A stretch of DNA of 64,000 nucleotides. It comes from Rusavskia elegans (Eukaryota; Ascomycota; Lecanoromycetes; Teloschistales; Teloschistaceae). The translations under genes were made by a program, and so were the position numbers. The stretch is from positions 19,365 to 83,364 of the forward strand of contig SAUG01000176.1 of NCBI GenBank assembly GCA_011316305.1, in the 5' to 3' direction. The notes beneath the pieces were generated by a model that saw only the letters and a list, made by a program, of their open reading frames with translations, had not been told where the DNA came from and did no database searches. Of the stretch, positions 25,322 to 35,086 are shown one piece after another. Every line of letters begins with the position of its first letter. Position 1 is the first letter of the stretch.

Positions 25322-26836
25322 CTTAGTGAGCCTGTGTGGGATGTACGAAAACGTAAGAGTGCAATGAACCGTGATGGGGTGCTGGTGGTGGTGGTTGTCA
25401 CGCCAAGATTTACTTCTGTCTGGCAACGTTTGGCTAACTACTCTCAGCTAGCGCACAGCCCCTAAAACAAACTCGTATTATTCCATACAATCTGCAGACT
25501 GGTGTTCCATTTGTAACACATGAAATTATCTATCATTAGCTCTTCAGCCACAAAAAGTTTCCTTAGGGACCCAAGTGGATCAATAGTTGATCATCAATAA
25601 AAATAAATTGCATCCATGTTCCTTTGTCTTGTCGGCCTTCGTCTACTTTGCCTTTGTTGCCAGCTATCTAGATACCGCCCGCGCTGCTAACCGAGAACTT
25701 CAATCACCTCGTAGGTCCGGAAAATGAAATCAAAAATCCAGTCATGCTCATCGGGCTATAGATGCTCCCAGAGTTGCGGCCTCGGAGCCGACCCTCTTTC
25801 TTCGAAGATTATCGACGGCAAAACCCCGACTGCCAAGATTGGTAGAGTCCAGATCGCGCAAAACCAAGTATCGCTTTACGGCCCGTGGACCTTAGACCCT
25901 ACCAACGCATGCTCGATGAGTTGGAGGACTGGCCCTGGGCCTGGAAGCATCATTTTGCAACCAACCATTGACCATCAGCTCGAAAGTGAATCAGGCAATT
26001 TCAACCAACCTGGATACGTCTCTTAGTAAACAGTCCCATTATTGACGGTCAAAGCGCTTCTCGGGCAGTCATCGACAGATGCTGACCGAAAGGAGTACAT
26101 CCGAAGGCGAACCACTACGTCAGGGTCCATTAACAAGGCCATAATGATCCCTCAGCCTTCAAACTTCGCAGCCAGCGATAAACAAACAAACTTCGTTTCG
26201 CGGGTGTTATCTGCCAGCTAAGGGCTATGTTATACCTTCCAACATTTTTATCCGACAGTAATCTGTGTTATTGATCCAGCCACCGCGAGCGGCGCTCCAC
26301 ACGACCGGCTGCATATAATAGTTATCAATAAGCACGAACGTGTCGAACGTGTAATTCCTCACTCGATATAGCGAGCTAGTTGCTGTCCCATCGCTATTCC
26401 TGACAGCACCCGTCTCGTCTGATTATATGAGTATACTCCAAGGGCAGTCGCATGACTAACCTCTCCGTAGGGTCGACATCGCCAACTCGTGGTATCGACT
26501 TCAGGTATTTTACTAGCAGGGAGCTGATACGCCGCAACGCTTGGTATTAAAGTCAATGACCCGAAGGTGCAACAGTGACAGAGGTCAGACAGCAATGGTT
26601 ATAGCAGCTTGCTGTGCTACGGTTGTTATTGTATCATCATTTTGGAACGTCCTCGTCAACAGGACTGAGGGTCGCCATAGACTGTGTTGACGATGATGGA
26701 CCCTTTGTGGCGCTTAAATTACGCGAAGATATCCATTCCTGAACGAACCTCGGAGATGACACAAAGCCTTTGACGAAGAACCAATTCTTTGTTCATATAG
26801 GCAAGACCCACGTGGGCAGTGATTGACTGCGTCGAG
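25322..26836. other. Divergent intergenic region between prp18 and F-box-like gene B
   Basis: About 1.5 kb containing both promoters. The only open frames are short (25724-26026, 26359-26595) and resemble nothing. I could not find the duplicated flank that lies upstream of genes C and D. Confidence 0.5.
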
Positions 26837-28821
26837 ATGCAAAAAGCCGTCAACCCCGGCAGGCAGCGACCAGCTCCGAAATCACATCCCCAGCTCGCGG
26901 ATCTAGCCCCAGAGCTGTTGCTAAAGATACTGGATCACGTAAGTCACAATCGGAGACTTCCAGTCACTATCTGATGTGGACCATAGCTTCACCGAAAAGC
27001 GTGGTTGCGATCCTTTCTACTAGTTTGTAAGCCGCTTTACAACTTAGCTCTGCCAAAGTTGTACCATCGGATCGAATGGACAATGCCAGATCGTGACGAT
27101 GACTCGGAAAAGCACCCTGATGGCAATTTTGAGCTCCTCCGCATGCTAGACAAGGATAATGCCGGTCTAGAACACATCAGAGAGCTTGTCCTATCCGATG
27201 GAACGGAATACACCAAGAATTATCGCGATATTCAACAGTACCCGGACGCTGTTCTGTTCGCGCACTTGCTCCCAAAAAATACTCTCACAGCATTTCAGTA
27301 AGATACCTGAACGCAGATAGTAACCTAGCTGAAGCCTATTAGTTGGAGATCTAAGCACTCCCTGTCATCCAATACCTATCGGACTCTGATCTCGCGACAA
27401 CGCTCGCTTACGAATATCGAACTCAATCGCAGCAGTGAGTCGATTGATTGTACATTTGGGTATGGCTCCTTGTCAATTGTGAGGGGCTTACAAAACATTG
27501 ATCGACTACGTCTGATGCCTGATTATGGTGAGGAAGTGCCAACAGCCGCTTGTGAATTACTTCAACAACATCGGGAAATCCGCCATCTGGAACTTGATCT
27601 ATTTTGTATGTTAGATGATGAAAATGAGGAGAAAGCCCCCTATCGGAGCATGGACGCCATGCATGCCTTGTTTGCAGGCTTCAGGCTGGCCCCCTCTGGT
27701 CTTGTCACCCTGCACTTAGATCGTGCCAACCTCAAAAACAACCAACGAGATCTGCCCCGGCCCTCAAACTTGGAGCACTGAAAGAATTGAAGATCGTACA
27801 GTGCAAGCATGCGGACATATTTTTGACGGCACTCAGTGAAACCAATTCTTTCCAGGAATCTCCGATGCAGTTGAAGCGTCTGATCATCTACCATGCCCAG
27901 TCCCAGGACGTAAACATGGACCCGGCGACGACAGGAGACTCTGATCCCATCATCAAGGCGTTGAACACATTTTTGACGAGCAAAAGGGGAGCGCTGCACG
28001 ATATATGGATCTGCCTTCGAGGATTCCAAAATCTACCCAATGCTACCAGTGTGGCCGAGCATGGATCTACCTTGAAATGGCTTTTTCTAGATGTCCGCAG
28101 AGAAAAGGGCGTCCAGGCCATCACGTATCCCTTGGCAGAGTGGACGGTCCTTTGTCGGAGTCTCAAGGTACTGCAGCAATTGGACTCAGCGTTTCCCTCA
28201 GTTGTTGCAGACGGCGAAATCTACAAGCACTGGGATTTTCTTAGTTATATTGTAAGTTTTAGCACTCTCGGGCTGTTTTATGTTATCACTAGAACCGACA
28301 AGGCTGCTACCATGGTAGGCTAAGGCCGGATCCCTTATCCCTCCACGGCCACCAGTGTGTGATTACAAGAGCTCTACTAATTATATCGGTAGCAAGAAAC
28401 GACGAGTATCCGCGGGCTTCAGGTCCTAGGAATTAACGACTACCCCCTTCAGCTGGGCACGGATCCACAGCATCACAACACAAACAGAAGCCGCTGGAGA
28501 GATCCAATCTATCGTCCAATGATGTCTGAGCTGGCGAGGATGATATTATGGATTCAGCCCGGATACTTGTGGGGATCTATAAGGGAGTCTCTGAAAATCA
28601 TCACCTTTGGCGTTACCGAACAGATCAAACGAGGCGATCCGGATTCCAGGTTGGACTCGATGTTGTTTGCCAAGAGCCATGTGAAAGTGCTGGATGGCGA
28701 GCAGGAGGTGAGAATGGAGCAAGTGGACCCCTCATCCTTGAACTATCACACAATCCAGAGGGCACGACGGGAGTACGACATCGATGCACTTGGTCATGAT
28801 TGGGCCGTAACGGATGACTAA
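26837..28821 (+). pseudogene. F-box/LRR-like protein B with one frameshift
   Basis: Four exons are traceable: 26837-26938, 26987-27297, about 27342-28251 and 28393-28821. Exon 1 ends in the F-box-like LAPELLLKILDH, exon 2 carries KAWLRSFLLVCKPLYNLALP and LDKDNAGLEHIRELVLSD, and exon 3 carries IDRLRLMPDYGEEVP and IWICLRGFQNLPN. Exon 4 ends with REYDIDALGHDW, matching gene D. Exon 3 is broken by a one-base shift near 27757-27766 in a C-rich run: the upstream frame reaches TGA at 27779, while the downstream frame continues family sequence (LGALKELKIVQCKHADIFL). Paralogues have no intron there. It is either a recent pseudogene or a base error in a homopolymer; everything else is intact, with intron phases 0, 2, 0 as in D. 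Confidence 0.7.
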
Positions 28822-30334
28822 GAGTGTTTAAGAGAGTCAAAGCTTTTCAACTTTCGTAGTCCTGGTATGAACCAGGTCCTTGTGATATAACGGCCGCGGT
28901 ATGTGTCTCAAGATACCTATCAGCATCTGATACACGACGGCACAACAAGGCGGCCAGCAAGGCTTTTTTGACCTGGCCCTTAGGCTATGGACCTTTTGCT
29001 CTCTCTAAATGACATGTTGCACTGTGGATTCGGAGACTCTGATCAGCAAAGCTCACAGGATCCTCTGATGGCACAAATAAAAGCCAACGAACCTCCGTGA
29101 TTCCTCTGCCCTGATGCGTGAACTGTGAGCCAAGTGTTTCCAGAGCTCGACAAGAGGCTCTTGAAGTCTTGTTATTCCAGTCCAATGGCTTCTCAAATAC
29201 AAGTGTCGGTACACTGTCTGCCTCTTTTCTCAATTAAGATGTTGACTTTACGCAATATCTCTCGACATGAACAAGCAGACATGCGCTGCCACCAACAACC
29301 GGTATAGACAGTAAACATTGCGAAAAACGTAATGTTTGATTGTAGCCAGTTCCACGACAGTATCGAACAGTCTATCAACGGCGAGTCTTCCTCTGGATCA
29401 ATACGCGAAGATCCTTGTAATGTTGGAAAGCATCGAAATCATCACAAGCGTATTACTTGCTACTTTATCATGTTTAACTCGTAGGAAAAACGATGAGTGG
29501 CGAGTCTTCATAATGAGAGACAAAGCCTGTCTGAGCAACAATGTATTTGAGAAAATCTGTCATGGAAACTTATGACGAAGAAATCGTGACGCATTTGCTT
29601 GGCGTACTATAAACAATACATTAATTCTTCACTCATCCTTCTTCGAGCTGTCGCAACCTGATACTAAGCTGTTTTCCATTGTTGAGCAAATAATCTGAGG
29701 ACCCAAAAATATTTGTCCTCTTTGTTCATAATGCGGGTACATGTTACGTGATTGGTCTTGCTTCAGGGGTCGTTGACATAGTGGCTAAGCCGTTTGCTGA
29801 TTGTTTGGGAAGGTGTGGTTGCTAGCGAAGCTACTGATTCTAAGACATCGAGACCTCGCTGCGTTATTAGAAGAGGTTCAATTACACCCGGTGAGATCCG
29901 TATATACTCACCATCTCTGTTTATAATTCACTTTTCGGACTGGGCATTAGGGCTAGGGTCAAGAAATGTATGCAACAGGCATTAATCTTTCCCAAGACTT
30001 TACAACTTTCTCTATTTTTTCTACACTTCCTTCACGGAACACGAATTTCACAGGTTATTCACGTCATGTTGGCGAGAATACTGAGTCATGACCACGATTT
30101 TTCAACACCCTCTTTCAACCTTCTTGCTGCTTACACCTTTCTCTGTTGTGGCTGCTCTACATAAGTCCACCAGTATTTATCCTGGTTTCTAAGCTCTCTC
30201 TTCCTGGCCTCTTGACTGTCTTCATTGATTCTCTCAGGAACTCGCTCCTCTTCTTGTACTCCTGCCATCCAAATACGATCAAAGTTGTGCTGCCAATACC
30301 TAACTCCGGGCACTCCGTCCAAAGGCAACAAATC
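28822..30334. other. Intergenic between F-box-like genes B and C, with a duplicated flank
   Basis: 1.5 kb without a credible gene. The part at about 29577-29830 is the first copy of a flank repeated before gene D (see the repeat entry). The stretch before 30335 is the leader of gene C, where the open frame begins upstream at 30146 without family sequence. Confidence 0.5.
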
Positions 30335-32005
30335 ATGCAGCTCGGCGTTGTAGACAATGAGGCACATCACCTCAAACAATCCGGGGAGCTTGCACCTGAG
30401 TCTAAGCGTACAAAGCAGCTAGTGGATCTCGACACAGATGCCTTCAATTGTATCCTAGAGCAGGTAGGTCAGCCTTCAACCGTCGAATGTCAGCTGCTGA
30501 AATACAATGAGCTTGACCATCGGAAGAGCTGGTTGAGATCCTTGCTGCTAGTGTCCAAGCACTTGTATGACTTGGTCTTGCCTCGAATGTATCGTAAGCT
30601 CGATATAACGATCCACGACTCGTTTAATCGCCGCGAATTTCAATACAGCACCCTCTATATGCTTGATCAAGACAACCAAAGTCTCAAGCATATTCGCTAC
30701 CTTGTGATGCGAGATTCGGAAGTAGATTCTTTATCTACGGATTTGAGAGACTTCCCCGACGCTGCAATGCTGGTTCAGCTCCTCCCGAAAGATACCCTGT
30801 TGAGAGTTGAGTACGTTCTCACTTCATAACATATTGAAATTATCACGGCTTTACTGATATCTAGAAGCTGGGTGTCTTGGCGTCCATTGCCATCTGCGAT
30901 CTATCGGACTTTGCTCTCTCGCCAACGTTGTCTTACAGACCTTGAGTTAAACCACAGCGAGATCGCCATCGATGATCTGACAGGATTTTCATCGCCCGCT
31001 CCATACCTACTTCAAGGATTCAAGGGTATTAAACGAATGCGAATTATGCCCGGTCCTCTGGAAGGTATGCCACAGGTGGCTTGCAAACTCCTCAAAGACC
31101 ATGACACTATTCGAGAACTGGAGATCAACCTATTCCACATGAATCACGATGATTCCTCGACGAGCAATGGTGGTATGCACATGTTGTGCCAAAATCTTGA
31201 GCCGTCTCGTACGCGCATCCACACTCTCGACCTGGCTGGGATGGACCTGGACAGCAGCCACAAGCTACTAGCTGCACATCATCTTCCGTTCTTAGCATCA
31301 CTCACTATTGCAGCCTGTGATCATACCGAATTATTCTTAGCAGCACTTGCCAAGTCCGCAGAGAAGAGCCCGGTACCTCTCAAGTGGCTTACCATTCATC
31401 ATGCTCAGGCATGGGATAGGGAAAATGCCCCAGCGCATCCTCCCGCAGAGCCAATACTAACGGCAATCGACTGGTTGCTCGCAGTGCTGCCGCGGTCTCT
31501 TCAGCGGATCTGGATATGTCTTCGAGGATTCAGAACCTTACCACTTGTCGAAGGTCTTGCCTGGGACTGTATGAGTTTGGGTTGTGATAAGGTTTTGGAA
31601 TGACAATCTCGTATTCCTGGAAGTGTGCGGACACGGAGATAAGAAGGGGTCTTTCGAAAAGCAAAGCGTGACTAAGGAGTTTGACGGGATCTATTTCGGG
31701 GGACCGTGAGTCAGTTTACGATTGAGGACCAGGTCTCGGTCTGCATAAATACTCAAGCATACTTGTGGTCATAGTTGAACGTAATGAGGAGACCATGACA
31801 CATTTGCTCGGCGGGTTTCCTTTCACTCACCCCTGTTCGGGCAGTCGCCGCAATACTACGTTATACATCACCACCAAGCCAAAGATAGGGGCATCAAAGG
31901 ACCAAATTAAGCTTTTCCTACAGTCCAAAAGGCAAGTGCGCGTTATGTAATCGGCCTTCGGGGCTCATTGATATGGTAGCCAAGATGTTTGCTGATTGTT
32001 TACGA
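29577..32005 (+). repeat. Duplicated intergenic flank (copies 29577-29810 and 31788-32005)
   Basis: Two intergenic stretches upstream of genes C and D align. Anchors are 29583-29604 with 31792-31813, which differ only by transitions, and 29743-29808 with 31941-32002, which share GTTTGCTGATTGTTT at their ends. The distance between anchors is nearly equal (about 139 and 128 bases), and the segment between them also shows pieces such as TTCACTCA. The array therefore grew by duplicating gene plus flank. The transition bias is visible by eye but was not counted. Confidence 0.65.
30335..31603 (+). CDS. F-box/LRR-like protein C, C-terminally truncated
   Basis: Exons 30335-30463, 30512-30810 and 30865-31603 give 388 aa. 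The first intron is only 48 bases, has a GTAGGT donor and is free of stops, so retention would merely add 16 residues. Family blocks are present: VDLDTDAFNCILEQ, KSWLRSLLLVSKHLYDLVLP, LDQDNQSLKHIRYLVMRD, MRIMPGPLEGMPQVACKLL, IHTLDLAGMDLDSS and IWICLRGFRTLPLVEGLAWD. Exon 2 has exactly the same length (299 bases) as in gene D. After about 31573 similarity to the paralogues ends and a stop follows, so roughly 200 residues including the whole fourth exon are missing. It may still make a shortened protein, or be decaying. Confidence 0.65.
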
Positions 32006-32601
32006 TTGCTGACAACGCTTCTGATAACAAACGGCTGGTTGTCGCTGATATGATTGAGAGATTTCCACGTTTTCTGATCAGTTCGGGATAAACTTTGCCC
32101 CTCCTATTATATGCTCACTAGAACGAATAGACGCATGCTCTCAATACTTGAGAACTTCTTCTGCGTTTCATACTAAGTCTCCTGAACCATGAAGCCCATC
32201 CACGGGAGGAAGCCCTGCATCAGTCAGAGCTTCATGTCCAACATCATTGATTCTTGAAGTACACGGTCTGGCCAAGTCATCATTGCTTATGCTTGATTCC
32301 TGCGACGAGTAAAATCCTTGGTTGTCCAATGAGAGTTGTTTGGTCGTCGGTACATCTCACATCGCCGTCATGCTTGTTTCTGATGGAGAGTCATCTTTCG
32401 TTACCAGCTTTCAGTGTCGATCACAACTCTTTCGGTTGTGGGGTTATTCAAGACTCATGGTACTGTTTTTCATTTGCTCACCTAGGCCATTGACAATTTC
32501 TCGAGCTATATGAGAGCGTTCCCCACTCCAAATTTTCATTGCGTGATCGAAGTTCAGCACCGATCGCATCCACGTTGAAGAACTTGATCAAATCGGAAAA
32601 C
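31604..32601. other. Intergenic between genes C and D
   Basis: Contains possible decayed downstream sequence of gene C (31610-31690, a frame reading LVFLEVCGHGDKKGS, faintly like the paralogues' WLFLDVRREKG) and the second copy of the duplicated flank. No intact gene. Confidence 0.45.
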
Positions 32602-34699
32602 ATGCAGCAAGATGAGCAACAGTTGATGGCTTCCACGCGGAGCTTGCGGCTCGCTGATCTTCCCCCTGACGCGCTGAACCACATCTTGGACCACGTAAGA
32701 TACTATGTACCAAAGGGGCGCGCTTTACTAACCGGTTATAAAGCTTGAAACCAGTTCTTCCTGGCTAAGAACGTTGCTTGTGGTATCTAAACAGTTCTAC
32801 GCACTGGTCCTGCCACGTCTCTACCGGGTGCTTGATATTTCTATCAACTCGGCCGACGATAGTCCAGCGTTCGATTATAGAACTCTTCAGATGCTTGATA
32901 AAGCCAACCAAGGTCTCGAGCACGTCAGAACGCTCACCTTAAGACACTACGTTCACTTGCCAGCGTCAACAAGTGTCAAAGGTTATCCTGAAGCTGCTCT
33001 GTTAATTCATCTCCTACCAAAGAACGTATTGAAGAGATTCAAGTAAGTGCATGATTCGAGGTGTTTTAGCTAACATCCCATCTTTTTGTGTCTGACACTA
33101 CGACAGCTGGGGCTCGTGAAATCCAATGCCACACCAGATTTACCAAACCCTGTATTCTCGCCAAAATCCTCTCATGGAGATCGAGCTCAATCGCAGTGAC
33201 ATTTCCATCGATGAAATGTTTGGATCTTCAGCGTCTCCCTTATCTTCGTTGCACTGGCTCGAGGATCTTGAAGCACTACGGATCATGCCACACATGAAAT
33301 GAGGCCATGCCCGAAGTAGCTTACGAGCTCTTCAAGCAGCATGAAACCATTCGATACTTTAAACATGAGTTGGTACATATGCATCCTGATACCGATGGTG
33401 GCAATATCAAGAAATCTTTGATCAGCAGTGGTGGGATACACGCACTTATTGGCAAACTTGAGCCTTCCAGTGTCAATCTCAGACATCTTCACCTGAGGGG
33501 AATAAATCTCTCCACGTGCCACAAAGCGCTACTATCGGCGCTGGATCTGTCCAGACTGTGCAGCCTATTGATTGTCAAATGCCAGTATGCCGAGAAGTTC
33601 CTAGCAGCGCTCGCCAAAAGCCCTAGCATACATTCAATGCATCTCAAGGAGTTCACCCTGCATCACTCCAGACCGTGGGAGCCTCTCGATGCAACCACTT
33701 TACCGGAAGAGGAGCACGAGATCGACCCTCTTCTAGCAGCGATAGGCCTGTTGCTGGTGAAAATGCCAGCTTCTCTCAAAGAGCTATGGATCTGTCTGCG
33801 AGGCTTCAACAAACTACCTGGCGTAGAGGGCCTCATCCACCATGGCTCGACTTTGCAATGGCTTTTCGTCGATGTCCGAGAGCAAAAAGGACCCGATGGG
33901 ATGTGGATGTATGACCTCGTGGAGTGGCAGATGCTGTGTGAGAGCTTGAAAAGCATTCAGCAACTTGATATGGTATATCCCAAGATTGCTGCTCCCTGTC
34001 AGACCACTGCCTACCCGGTATTCTGTGACTACGTGGTGAGTCTGTTAGACTTTCTTGTCTTTTCCAATTTGCCAATGGCTGCCTGATTGTTCCGTTCCTG
34101 CGACCTTGCAGCTCGATCGAGCTCTTGGACCATCTTTCAACACCCCTTCTTCAGATTGCTGTACCTATTCATTGTTTTGTCCACTGACGGATCGCCTTCA
34201 TTCACAGAAAGCGACCGCACGCATGGGCACGCTTACACACCTCGGGGTCAACAACTGGCCCTTCGTATACTCGCGCTCGGGCTCGAGACCATTGGACCTC
34301 GGCCGGGATGCCTGTAGACCCGCCCTGTCTTCCCTGGCCACCGACATCATGAATCTAAGGCGAGAACCAGCAAAAGAGGCATTTCCTCAGCGATCATACG
34401 AACACAAACAGGTTGTCGCAAAATATGGTAGTCCCTCAACCAATCTACGAGTGGTCACTTTCGGGATCCGCGAAGAGATTAAGAAGGAATCCAATTGGGG
34501 TTTCGGTCTTTCACCACCAATGGACTTTTTGAAGGGCCGGGTCAGTACCGTGGGAGGCCAGCAGACTTGGACAATGATGACGGTAACGGTAGGTGCGGAT
34601 TCGCTGGATAGCGATCTTCTGGGTCAGGAGTATGATATTGATGAATTGGCGCATGGTATTGGGGAGTTTGAGTCGGGTGTCGATGAAGATCAGTGGTGA
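32602..34699 (+). pseudogene. F-box/LRR-like protein D with a nonsense codon and a frameshift
   Basis: Exons by similarity: 32602-32694, 32744-33042, 33107-34035 and 34208-34699, with intron phases 0, 2, 0. Exon 1 ends in LPPDALNHILDH; intron 1 has a clear CTAAC branch site. Exon 2 has SSWLRTLLVVSKQFYALVLP and LDKANQGLEHVRTLTLRH. In exon 3 a TGA at 33117-33119 replaces the Trp codon conserved in A and C. One extra base near 33300 creates a second TGA and shifts frame before MPEVAYELFKQHETIRYF. The rest of exon 3 (LRHLHLRGINLSTCHKALL, LWICLRGFNKLPG) and all of exon 4, ending QEYDIDELAHGIGEFE, are open. Two independent lesions make a pseudogene likely, unless translation restarts downstream. 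Confidence 0.75.
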
Positions 34700-35086
34700 C
34701 GGTCTTGTAAGGATGGCGTCCTATTCTGGAACGTGTAGAGTCATAAGTATGAGAAGAGGCTACTTAGGGAGCAGAGAAGGCCTGAGAAGGTTGAAAGCGA
34801 CTTTTTCTAGATAACAATTTTTTCTAAGAAGGCTTACCTTAACCTGTCTTGGCTACCTAATGGTTTCCCGAAGGTGTGCATGTAGTAAAGAACCTGATAG
34901 CTGCCATCCAATTCCTTCACCCACGCTCTGGATGATAGAGCGATCCCACAATAGATCCCGCCTCTTTATCCCGCCACTTTCCTTCCTCCTGATACCTGAT
35001 ACCGCATGGAGAAGCCTGTAGCATACAACATCGCTCTACGTGCCACTCGAGCAACCTCAGAGCACACTACAGGCCAAGGTACTAAA
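34700..35086. other. Convergent spacer after gene D
   Basis: 387 bases between the 3' ends of gene D and the next minus-strand gene; no feature seen. Confidence 0.5.
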
